A stretch of DNA of 5,964 nucleotides from an uncultured Lachnospiraceae bacterium (lineage in GTDB: Bacteria > Bacillota > Clostridia > Lachnospirales > Lachnospiraceae), in assembly GCA_902783095.1 (NCBI GenBank), contig CACZPX010000241.1:1-5964 (forward strand), written 5' to 3'. Made by a program: the position numbers and the translations under genes. A model generated the notes under the pieces. The model was not told the origin of the DNA. It saw only the letters and a list, made by a program, of their open reading frames with translations, and ran no database searches. Below are positions 1-5,913 of this stretch, piece after piece (the stretch's first letter is position 1; every line of letters begins with the position of its first letter).

Positions 1-372
1 GAGGTGCCGGACGAGCCGGCGCCGGAGCGCGCCTCGGCGGCGGACTGCCGGAAGATCATGGAAAAGGAGGGCGAGCGGCTGCTGGCCGCGTCCTCGCCCA
101 GGGCCTTTCACGTCGTCCTGGCGATCGACGGAAAAAAGTTCGATTCGGAGGGCTTTGCCGCAAAACTGGAGAAGATCGCGCTGGACGGAAACAGCCAGGT
201 CGAATTCTTTATCGGGGGTTCGCTGGGACTGTCGGAGGCGGTGCAGCGGGCTGCGGACCTGAAGCTGTCGTTTTCGGACATGACCTTTCCGCACCAGCTG
301 ATGCGGGTGATCCTGCTGGAGCAGATCTACCGCGCGTTTAAGATCAGCCGCCACGAGACCTATCACAAGTAG
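1..372 (+). CDS. rlmH: 23S rRNA (pseudouridine(1915)-N3)-methyltransferase RlmH, 5'-truncated by the window edge
   Basis: RlmH is a small cytoplasmic SPOUT-family enzyme that uses S-adenosylmethionine to methylate pseudouridine 1915 in helix 69 of 23S rRNA on assembled ribosomes. The frame is open from base 1, giving 123 residues that begin EVPDEPAPE. This matches the interior of RlmH, so about 36 N-terminal residues of the usual ~159 lie outside the window and the GTG at position 4 is not the real start. Seen in the fragment: the glycine-rich cofactor loop FFIGGSLGLSE (about fragment residues 69-79) and the very conserved C-terminal knot region, with MTFPHQLMR, LLEQIYRAFKI and the terminal YHK. 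The gene is intact to its TAG stop. No T-tract terminator follows; the next gene starts 87 bases on. Identification is by strong motif recognition. Confidence 0.95.
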   Translation, partial: EVPDEPAPERASAADCRKIMEKEGERLLAASSPRAFHVVLAIDGKKFDSEGFAAKLEKIALDGNSQVEFFIGGSLGLSEAVQRAADLKLSFSDMTFPHQLMRVILLEQIYRAFKISRHETYHK

Positions 373-459
373 GCTGACGGCCGCAGCGGCGGTCTGCCTG
401 CCGGGCGGAAGAACATCAGATTCGTCATATTAAGGAAGACGAAGACAAGGAGGAGGATC

Positions 460-1188
460 ATGGCAGAATACAATGCGGAACACCATGCGCTGCTGTACAG
501 CTATATCGTAAAGGCGGTGATGGATACGGTGGGACGGGAGGCCGGCGAAAAGACGGTGGAGACGGCGACCAAGAACTACGGGATCAGCCGCGGAAGGCGG
601 ATGGCGGCCCGCTGCGATAGGGACGGCTTCCGCCACGACGTGGTCGGCTACACCACCTACGGCGAGTGGCGCCAGACGAGTGGCAATCCGTCCAGGGGCG
701 CCAAGGATCTCACGGCAGATCCGCCCCGCTCCACGTCCGACGGCTGCCCCTGGTACGACGCCTGGGCGGGCGAGGGCCATATGGACTACGGCAGGTATTA
801 CTGCCTGTACGTGGATGAGGCGCTGGGCGAGGGCTTTTTTGGGGAACGCGCCATGCGGCTCGTGACGAAGGGCACGCGCACCAACGGCGCGGACGAGTGC
901 CTGTTCACCTTCACCGGTGGCTCCTATTCCAAAGAGGACGTGGAAGAGGGCAAAAGACAGGCGGAAAAGCTGGGGACAAAGGCCCTGCGCGGCTGGGAAT
1001 TCCACATCGGCCACCTGTATCACGAACTGGAAAAGCAGATCCGGGCGGACTGGCCGGCGCAGGCGGACGCGATCTTAAACGTGGCGCTTGCGGCGCTGGA
1101 TGCGCGATTTGGCGAAGGCTTCTCCGAAATGGTAAAGAAAAACGCCGCGCAGGATTTTGAGACGGTCGCGGATTATAAAGGCGTTTAA
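460..1188 (+). CDS. L-2-amino-thiazoline-4-carboxylic acid (ATC) hydrolase family protein
   Basis: This 242-residue soluble protein resembles the ATC hydrolase family. The namesake Pseudomonas enzyme opens the thiazoline ring of L-ATC to N-carbamoyl-L-cysteine on the way to L-cysteine. Family-like features: an N-terminal helical region containing a GISRGRRMA stretch; GCPWYDAW with Cys96-Pro-Trp; the following YGRYYCLYVDEAL segment with Cys115 and Asp119; and a DECLFTFTGG strand with Cys147. No signal peptide or membrane segment is seen. The ATG is set by a strong AAGGAGGAGG ribosome site at 447-456. It lies 87 bases after rlmH and 43 bases before a lipoprotein protease gene, on the same strand with no obvious terminator between, so co-transcription is possible. 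Most clostridial members of this family are uncharacterised, so the substrate is unknown and may not be ATC. The family call is fairly firm; the reaction is inferred from the family name. Confidence 0.75.
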   Translation: MAEYNAEHHALLYSYIVKAVMDTVGREAGEKTVETATKNYGISRGRRMAARCDRDGFRHDVVGYTTYGEWRQTSGNPSRGAKDLTADPPRSTSDGCPWYDAWAGEGHMDYGRYYCLYVDEALGEGFFGERAMRLVTKGTRTNGADECLFTFTGGSYSKEDVEEGKRQAEKLGTKALRGWEFHIGHLYHELEKQIRADWPAQADAILNVALAALDARFGEGFSEMVKKNAAQDFETVADYKGV

Positions 1189-1216
1189 AACCCAAAAGAC
1201 CCGATTGATGCGTTTT

Positions 1217-1225
1217 GAGAGAGGG
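1217..1225 (+). promoter_or_regulatory. Ribosome binding site that decides the start of the S8 lipoprotein gene
   Basis: GAGAGGG at 1219-1225 sits 6 bases before the ATG at 1232. The alternative in-frame ATG at 1157 lies inside the preceding gene without a comparable site, and the ATG at 1208 also lacks a purine-rich site at the right distance. Starting at 1232 places the charged n-region and lipobox in normal signal-peptide positions. Confidence 0.65.
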
Positions 1226-1231
1226 AAAAGC

Positions 1232-4200
1232 ATGACAGAATGTGGAAAAAGAGCCCTAAGGCAAAGCGGCCTGCGGGCAGGAACAGGGGCCGTTATACTG
1301 GCGGTCCTTGTTTTTGCGGTCCTTTTTGCCGGCTGCGGCGAGGCAAACCAGGGCGGTGAACCGTCTGCGAGCATCGAAACGGTCGAGACGGCCCTGGTCG
1401 ACGGCGAGGGCCGGCTGCGGATCGATCGGGACCACTATTGCCTGGAGACTTCCAAAGACCGGGTGATGCAGGATCAGCAGACCGGGATCCGGTTTGCGGA
1501 GGGAGAGCTTCTGGTGTGTCTGCGCTCCGCGGTCACGGCAGAGGAGGCACAGCGCTGCGCCGGCGAATGGGGCGCAGAACTGTACGGGGTCCTGGCGGAC
1601 GCCGGCATCCTGCAAGTGCACGTGACCGGCAGCAACCTGACGTACGGCGTCCTGGAAGAGCTGGCGGAAGAGATCGCCGCGGAACCGGACGTTCTGATGG
1701 CCATGCCGAACGTCATCACGGACGGGGAAGAGGGCACGGCCGACCCGACGTTTATGAGCAGCGGGCTGTCCGGCGTCAACGGGGAACAGGAAAACGCCAT
1801 GCGCCTGCAGGAGGCGCGGGCGCTTTTCATGCAGGAAGTGGAGCGGCGCGGCAGCGTCGAGGCGGTCAACGTAGGGGTGTGGGATAACTACGTCTGGAAC
1901 GGACATGAAGACCTGAAATATGCGGCCGTTTTTTACGGCTGCACGACGCAGGAGGTCGAGCGGGCATATGAGAAATACCGGAGCGACAGCAAGGACTTGG
2001 ACAGTCCGTCTCACGGAAATCACGTGGCCGGGATCCTCGGCGCGGTCTACAACAACGGGAAGGGCCTGGACGGGGCATATCCGCTCGCCTATGACAACAG
2101 GAATCATCAGAGCCATCTGTACGGCCTCAGCGAGAAAATGGGCGAGGCCGCCGAGGCGCTGCGGCACAACAATACGATGAGCCGTTTGGCGGCGCTGGAG
2201 GTCCTGTTCAGAAACGACGTAAAGATCATCAACAGAAGCCTTGGTCTTAACGGGGATTCCCATAAAAACGAAATGTCGGAACAGTGGAAAAAGATATCGG
2301 GAATGGTCGCGGAGTATCTGCAGAGAAAGTATGAGTCGGGACAGGAGTTTCTGTTCGTGACGACGGCCAACAATCACGCGACCAAAGACGCGAGGACCGG
2401 CAACGAATTCAACTACATCAGCAGGGCGGCCTATCCGGACGTCTACGACCGGATCGTGGTAGTCGGAAACTGTACGGCTGACAAGAAGAAGTATTGGACC
2501 AGCAGCGACGGGGACCGGGTGGATATCTGGGCGGTCGGAGAGGATATCTGGAACGCGGGAGCGAAAGATCCGGCGCATTACTGGACGACTACGGGAACCT
2601 CCCAGGCGGCGCCCTATGTGGCCGGGACCGCGGCCATGGCCTGGACGCTGGAACCGCAGTGGTCCGGCGCGGAGTTAAAACAGAACATGATCCGGATGTC
2701 CTGGAACAACTCGCCGCAGACCGGTGCCATGGAAGATTTTCGCCTGATCCTGGACGCAAAGGCCATCGTAGAGCTGGCTGCGGGGAGCGGGGCTGCGGCA
2801 GACGAGCCGCTGGAAAGCCCGGCGCAGGTCCTCGACGCGGAGGACCTGCTGGAGCGGTATTACAGCGGGACGCTGGTCCCGGAATACGGCGAGCTTAAGG
2901 CAAACCAGGCGGTGGGGAAAAACAAGCTGAAGCCGCAGCACGTCGCCGGCCTGCTGGGGCACCGGATCTTTGATCTTGATCGGGACCGGCAGGCGGAGAT
3001 GGCCGTGCTCCGTTCCGCGGGAGAAAAAAACAGCCGGGGCGGCGTCAGCCTGACCGTCACCCTGGAACTCTATGAGGTCAACGCCGACCGCCGGGTGATC
3101 CTGCAGGATTATCTGATCCTGGAGAACGGGATGGATCTGGATCTTTCCGTATATGAGAACGTTCAGGTCGGCCTGTTCTGCTATACGCCGGAGGACCTGA
3201 AGATCTCCGGCCTGCTCACGATCAGGTTTCCTGCGGGCGTTCCTTTTCTTGCCTGGGGTCTGGACGCCTACGGCAGCGGAACGGACAACCACCTGTTCCG
3301 TACGATACCGCTCGTGTATTCCAATAACATTCTGGCAGAGCTCGGAGAATTCGGCTTTACGGCGTGGCCGGACGAACTGGTCAAAACGGGTTATGGCAAA
3401 GATCCGTACAGACCGTTGTCAGACCTGGAAGATTACGGCCTGGAAAACGAACTGACCGCGGGGGACAGCCGGGCTGTGGTCCGGGTCATATTGGAGGATG
3501 ACGATCAGGCGGAGGTCAAAAGCCTGTTCCTTTCGCATTTTCATGAGATGTTTGCGCTGCGGCCGAAGCAGGACGATGCGGGCACAGTCACCATAGGCGA
3601 GCTGAGCGTTTCCCTGCGCACCGCCCTGGAGGGGGAGACGGAAAAATATGATATCGTCCGCTGGCCGGCGGAGCCGGAAGAGCCAGAGACCGCCCAGGCG
3701 GCGGAAACCGAAAAAGAACCGGAGACGACTGCCGCGCCAGAGACGACCGCCGCACTCGAGACGACAAAGGCGCCGGAAAAGCCAAAGAGAACGGCAGAGG
3801 AAGCGTTCCTGGCCTATCTGAAGACCCTTGCGGAAAAAGAGGGCGTGATACCGACGAAGGACCTGGCGGGAAAGGGCGAAAAGCCGGGCTGGAAGGCGAA
3901 GGATCTGAAGGGGCTGCTGTCCGCGGACATCGACGATTATGACGGCGACGGCGCGCAGGAGATGCTGGTGATCAGTTTCTCGGCAAAGAAAGGCGCGTAT
4001 TCCCAGACGGCCGTCACCCTGACGCTGCGGATGTTCGAATACAACGCGAAGAAGGACACCGTAAGACAGGCCGCGAAAAAGAGTACGGTCGCCGACATGA
4101 TGCTGCTGGGCGATACGCTGTACCGTCCGGAGCAGATCAACGTCTTTACCTATACGCGGGGAGAAGAGCGGCTGATCGCCGTCGATCTGTGGGAATCCAT

Positions 4201-4717
4201 GAACGATACGGTGACGGTCCTGCGCGTCTGCCGCTACACGGGCAAAAAGTTTGCGTTCGACGCCGGTTTTAGTTATGAGCAGTACGGCGTGGGCGACCTT
4301 GTATTGCGGAAGGCTCTGAAGGATCCGGAGCCCGGTAAGGACGAGACCGTCTGGACCGCGCTCTATGACACAGAAAAATGGGAGCCGTTCTATACGTGGA
4401 GCGTGGACGAACAGGGCGGCGCGATGATCTCCCAAGATGAGCTGAAGAGATTCCGCGCGGCCTATGACAAACAGCTGGCCGCGGCCGGCTTAAGCGCCGG
4501 GGAAGAAAAACGGTCCGGCTTTTTCACGTCCTGGATCACGGACGGCGGGACCGGGGAAACACAAAGCGACGTAAACGCCGAAGACCTGTATGCGGCGGCG
4601 GACGGCACCTTTACGCCGCTGGCGGGCATCGTGCTGTACCGGGATCCCGGGAATGCCGCGCAGCCCTTCCTGCTGCACCGCTACGACGGGCCGGGGCTGC
4701 TGGACGCCTGGAGATAG
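1232..4717 (+). CDS. Subtilisin-like (peptidase S8) lipoprotein with duplicated C-terminal domain
   Basis: A predicted extracellular, membrane-tethered serine endopeptidase of 1161 residues; substrate unknown. Order of parts: a lipoprotein signal with basic residues at 6-15, a hydrophobic core at about 20-33 and the lipobox-like LFAG/Cys35 (Phe at -3 is slightly atypical); a prodomain at about 88-163 that starts GELLVCLRS and ends at PN (159-160), like the N-terminal inhibitory prodomains of fervidolysin-type subtilases; and the S8 catalytic domain at about 205-515. The triad is Asp218 (VGVWDN), His261 (HGNHVAGI) and Ser457 (GTSQAAPYVAG), with Asn380 as probable oxyanion residue (TTANNHA). 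The catalytic set is complete, so activity is likely. After the protease domain come two diverged copies of one domain (about 539-800 and 860-1130) joined by a hexapeptide-repeat linker (819-848). Each copy has an acidic DxDxDxxxE loop (581-589 and 902-910), possibly calcium binding. The start is chosen on the ribosome site and signal peptide. The C-terminal domains match no family I can name. Confidence 0.85.
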   Translation: MTECGKRALRQSGLRAGTGAVILAVLVFAVLFAGCGEANQGGEPSASIETVETALVDGEGRLRIDRDHYCLETSKDRVMQDQQTGIRFAEGELLVCLRSAVTAEEAQRCAGEWGAELYGVLADAGILQVHVTGSNLTYGVLEELAEEIAAEPDVLMAMPNVITDGEEGTADPTFMSSGLSGVNGEQENAMRLQEARALFMQEVERRGSVEAVNVGVWDNYVWNGHEDLKYAAVFYGCTTQEVERAYEKYRSDSKDLDSPSHGNHVAGILGAVYNNGKGLDGAYPLAYDNRNHQSHLYGLSEKMGEAAEALRHNNTMSRLAALEVLFRNDVKIINRSLGLNGDSHKNEMSEQWKKISGMVAEYLQRKYESGQEFLFVTTANNHATKDARTGNEFNYISRAAYPDVYDRIVVVGNCTADKKKYWTSSDGDRVDIWAVGEDIWNAGAKDPAHYWTTTGTSQAAPYVAGTAAMAWTLEPQWSGAELKQNMIRMSWNNSPQTGAMEDFRLILDAKAIVELAAGSGAAADEPLESPAQVLDAEDLLERYYSGTLVPEYGELKANQAVGKNKLKPQHVAGLLGHRIFDLDRDRQAEMAVLRSAGEKNSRGGVSLTVTLELYEVNADRRVILQDYLILENGMDLDLSVYENVQVGLFCYTPEDLKISGLLTIRFPAGVPFLAWGLDAYGSGTDNHLFRTIPLVYSNNILAELGEFGFTAWPDELVKTGYGKDPYRPLSDLEDYGLENELTAGDSRAVVRVILEDDDQAEVKSLFLSHFHEMFALRPKQDDAGTVTIGELSVSLRTALEGETEKYDIVRWPAEPEEPETAQAAETEKEPETTAAPETTAALETTKAPEKPKRTAEEAFLAYLKTLAEKEGVIPTKDLAGKGEKPGWKAKDLKGLLSADIDDYDGDGAQEMLVISFSAKKGAYSQTAVTLTLRMFEYNAKKDTVRQAAKKSTVADMMLLGDTLYRPEQINVFTYTRGEERLIAVDLWESMNDTVTVLRVCRYTGKKFAFDAGFSYEQYGVGDLVLRKALKDPEPGKDETVWTALYDTEKWEPFYTWSVDEQGGAMISQDELKRFRAAYDKQLAAAGLSAGEEKRSGFFTSWITDGGTGETQSDVNAEDLYAAADGTFTPLAGIVLYRDPGNAAQPFLLHRYDGPGLLDAWR
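3686..3775 (+). repeat. Five tandem 18-bp units encoding a Glu/Thr/Ala hexapeptide linker
   Basis: Five in-frame 18-base units start at 3686, 3704, 3722, 3740 and 3758. They encode ETAQAA, ETEKEP, ETTAAP, ETTAAL and ETTKAP, followed by a decayed sixth unit EKPKRT. The last three units all open with the nine-base pattern GAGACGACN and are the most alike, which suggests recent unit duplication. Together with the preceding EPEEP this forms a flexible, acidic, Thr-rich spacer between the two C-terminal domains of the S8 lipoprotein. Such Pro/Thr-rich linkers are typical of surface proteins of Gram-positive bacteria. Confidence 0.85.
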
Positions 4718-4728
4718 GCCGCGCACCA

Positions 4729-4782
4729 AATAAAAAACCTTCAGATGCACCGGAAACGGCAGGCATCTGAAGGCTTTTTTTT
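4729..4782. terminator. Bidirectional rho-independent terminator between convergent genes
   Basis: A perfect 11-bp stem pairs CCTTCAGATGC (4738-4748) with GCATCTGAAGG (4763-4773) around a 14-base loop. Downstream on the plus strand is a run of eight T (4775-4782). On the other side, AAATAAAAAA (4728-4737) gives a T-rich tract for transcripts from the minus strand. It lies 20 bases after the stop of the S8 lipoprotein gene and 18 bases beyond the stop of the minus-strand gene, so it can end both transcripts. Confidence 0.92.
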
Positions 4783-4791
4783 AAGAAACGT

Positions 4792-5388
4792 TTACTGCTG
4801 ATCGCAGCAGTTCTCCGCGGCTTCCTTGACTTCCTCCGCAGCTTCGCAGCAGGCTTCTTTGGCTTCGCAGCAGGCCTCTTCCGCCTTCTGCTCCGCAGTG
4901 CCGAGTTCCTCGTCCAGCTGCGCCTTCAGATCTTCCGCGGCGTCCTTCAGCTCCTCTTCGGAGACTTCCTCTTCCTTGGAGCCCGTGAACTTGTTCTTCA
5001 GTTCTTCAAACTTTTCCTCGACCTTGTCGCCCAGGTCGCCGAGCTTCTCGTTCAGGCCCTTCTCTTCAGCAAAGGCAGAGACCTTGCTGCCTACTTCTTT
5101 GGCGCCGCCGGCGATGATCGCGAAGATCTCCTTCAAATTCTTCTTGATGATGTCGGCGTTGTTCTTGGCTTCTTCGGTCGCCTCTTCGGCGTCCGCGGCC
5201 TCGTCTACTTCCTCGAACAGGGCCTTCAGGTCCTCGTCTTCGGTCTCGGGAGCGGCGGCATCTGCGCCTTCGGTGTTATCCGCGGCGGCAGCGGCCTGCG
5301 CTTCCTGCTGTTTCTTTACATAGGCCAGAGTGCCGGCGGTCACGGCGGCCAGCGTTCCAAGGCCAAGCAGTTTACCCAATTTGCTCAT
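4792..5388 (-). CDS. Acidic helical membrane-anchored protein with Cys-Cys heptad repeats, function unknown
   Basis: I do not recognise a named family; the general form resembles YtxH-like or LEA/apolipoprotein-like helical proteins. The 198 residues begin with a short basic stretch (Lys3, Lys6) and one hydrophobic helix (about 7-24, LLGLGTLAAVTAGTLAYV) followed by Lys25-Lys26, so it is probably anchored to the membrane with a long tail. The tail is dominated by Ala, Glu, Lys and Asp and should be helical or coiled-coil. A central less charged part (about 90-110, KEIFAIIAGGAKEVGSKV) is the only hydrophobic interruption. Near the end are Cys pairs at 173-174, 180-181 and 194-195, spaced 7 and 14 residues, that is, on one helix face. 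Two ATGs are possible; the one at 5388 is 8 bases after AGGAGG, whereas the one at 5394 is only 2 bases away, so 5388 is preferred. It is convergent with the S8 gene and divergent from groES. Confidence 0.8.
   Translation of the reverse strand: MSKLGKLLGLGTLAAVTAGTLAYVKKQQEAQAAAAADNTEGADAAAPETEDEDLKALFEEVDEAADAEEATEEAKNNADIIKKNLKEIFAIIAGGAKEVGSKVSAFAEEKGLNEKLGDLGDKVEEKFEELKNKFTGSKEEEVSEEELKDAAEDLKAQLDEELGTAEQKAEEACCEAKEACCEAAEEVKEAAENCCDQQ
4841..4875 (-). repeat. 21-bp-spaced direct repeat encoding EACCEA heptads
   Basis: The 14-base string GCTTCGCAGCAGGC (plus-strand reading) occurs at 4841-4854 and again at 4862-4875, exactly 21 bases apart. Both encode the GCx-Cys-Cys core of the EACCEAK and EACCEAA heptads in the minus-strand protein. 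The exact identity and in-frame spacing indicate expansion of a heptad unit by duplication. Confidence 0.8.
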
Positions 5389-5396
5389 TATCATTG

Positions 5397-5402
5397 CCTC
5401 CT
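5397..5402 (-). promoter_or_regulatory. Ribosome binding site deciding the start of the minus-strand gene
   Basis: Read on the minus strand this is AGGAGG. It is 8 bases from the ATG at 5388 but only 2 bases from the in-frame ATG at 5394, so translation most likely begins at 5388 with MSKLGK. Confidence 0.8.
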
Positions 5403-5416
5403 GTTAATTATTCATC

Positions 5417-5434
5417 ATAATGATTTTTCATTAT
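5417..5434. repeat. Short perfect inverted repeat overlapping the minus-strand promoter
   Basis: ATAATGA (5417-5423) and TCATTAT (5428-5434) are perfect 7-base arms around TTTT. The right arm overlaps the -10 box of the minus-strand promoter and the left arm covers the expected transcript start. This is a plausible operator, but such AT-rich palindromes also arise by chance. Confidence 0.45.
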
Positions 5435-5458
5435 ATTACATTTTTTTCCTAAAGGGAA
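5430..5458 (-). promoter_or_regulatory. Probable promoter of the minus-strand Cys-Cys protein gene
   Basis: A consensus -10 hexamer TATAAT is read on the minus strand at 5435-5430, with an A-tract just upstream. At a 17-base spacing the -35 position reads TTCCCT (5458-5453), a poor match, so the promoter may be weak or need an activator. Transcription would begin near 5423, giving a leader of about 35 bases that includes the ribosome site. Confidence 0.5.
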
Positions 5459-5504
5459 GATAAAAAACGCGCGCGCATAAAGCGTATTTTTTTCAAAAAA
5501 GGGC

Positions 5505-5533
5505 TTGCATTCTCCACGCAAAGGTACTATAGT
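5505..5533 (+). promoter_or_regulatory. groESL promoter (housekeeping sigma factor type)
   Basis: TTGCAT (5505-5510) and TATAGT (5528-5533) are separated by 17 bases, a good vegetative sigma-A-type promoter. An A/T-rich stretch with TTTTTTT and AAAAAA tracts (5487-5500) sits just upstream of the -35 box and could act as an UP element. The expected start of transcription is near 5540, immediately before the CIRCE operator. Confidence 0.8.
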
Positions 5534-5544
5534 AACGATTGTGA

Positions 5545-5571
5545 TTAGCACTCAGGCAAAAAGAGTGCTAA
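5545..5571. promoter_or_regulatory. CIRCE operator (HrcA binding site) of the groESL operon
   Basis: The sequence is TTAGCACTC (5545-5553), a 9-base spacer AGGCAAAAA, then GAGTGCTAA (5563-5571): a perfect match to the consensus CIRCE inverted repeat. HrcA bound here represses class I heat-shock genes, and GroEL is known to assist HrcA folding, which makes a feedback loop. It lies just downstream of the promoter and 25 bases before the groES start codon, so it is also present in the mRNA leader as a 9-bp stem. Confidence 0.97.
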
Positions 5572-5596
5572 CAGACAGAGATCAAGGAGGCACATT

Positions 5597-5884
5597 ATGA
5601 AGCTGAAACCTTTAGGCGATAAGGTCGTTTTAAAGCAGATGGTCGAAGAGGAGACCACAAAATCCGGAATTATCCTGGCGGGTGCTGCAAAGGAAAAGCC
5701 CCAGCAGGCAGAAGTTATAGCAGTTGGCCCCGGCGGAATGGTGGATGGCAAGGAAGTCGCCATGCAGGTAAAAGTCGGTGACAAGGTCATCTATTCCAAG
5801 TATGCCGGCACGGAAGTCAAGCTGGACGGCGTGGAATATATCGTAGTAAAGCAGAACGACATCGTCGCGATCGTGTTGGACTGA
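5597..5884 (+). CDS. groES: Co-chaperonin GroES (10 kDa chaperonin, Cpn10)
   Basis: GroES forms a heptameric lid on the GroEL ring and closes the cytoplasmic folding chamber. The 95-residue product has the normal family length. It starts MKLKPLGDKVVLK and has the mobile loop at about 17-34 (EEETTKSGIILAG), in which the Ile-Ile-Leu at 25-27 is the GroEL-contacting tripeptide. It continues with KEKPQQAEVIAVGPGG and the Cpn10 core VKVGDKVIYSKYAGTEVK, and ends in IVAIVLD. AAGGAGG at 5584-5590 is 6 bases before the ATG. The gene is directly behind a sigma-A-type promoter and CIRCE operator, so it should be HrcA-repressed and heat-induced. It is followed 29 bases later by groEL. Nothing abnormal is seen. 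Confidence 0.98.
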   Translation: MKLKPLGDKVVLKQMVEEETTKSGIILAGAAKEKPQQAEVIAVGPGGMVDGKEVAMQVKVGDKVIYSKYAGTEVKLDGVEYIVVKQNDIVAIVLD

Positions 5885-5913
5885 TCGCGCAGGAATAACG
5901 GAGGTAAATCATC

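Noticed and set aside
376..413. GC-rich self-complementary stretch after rlmH (GCCGC/GCGGC) as a terminator
   Set aside because: The stem is short and there is no T-tract after it, so it does not qualify as a rho-independent terminator.
1157..1231. In-frame upstream starts for the S8 lipoprotein (ATG at 1157 and 1208)
   Set aside because: The first overlaps the end of the ATC-hydrolase-like gene, neither has a good ribosome site, and both would put an extra 8-25 residues in front of an otherwise normal lipoprotein signal peptide.
1256..2578. Long open frame on the minus strand opposite the S8 catalytic region
   Set aside because: It lies entirely antisense to a well supported gene, its composition (rich in Arg, His, Val, Pro) is that of a mirror frame in GC-rich DNA, and no family motif or ribosome site supports it.
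3419..4435. Long open frame on the minus strand opposite the duplicated C-terminal domains
   Set aside because: Same reasons: a mirror frame of a GC-rich gene, low-complexity Arg/Leu/Phe runs opposite the repeat linker, and no recognisable domain.
4841..4875. CRISPR or mobile-element repeat
   Set aside because: The direct repeats are 21 bases apart, in frame, and explained by heptad-encoding codons in a coding region.
4826..5323. Ser/Ala-rich open frame on the plus strand opposite the Cys-Cys protein
   Set aside because: Its Ser-rich composition is the mirror of Glu/Ala/Lys codons on the other strand; the minus-strand frame has a good ribosome site, promoter and terminator.
5525..5530. TACTAT as the groESL -10 box
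   Set aside because: It would leave only 14 bases to the -35 box; the overlapping TATAGT at 5528-5533 gives the optimal 17.
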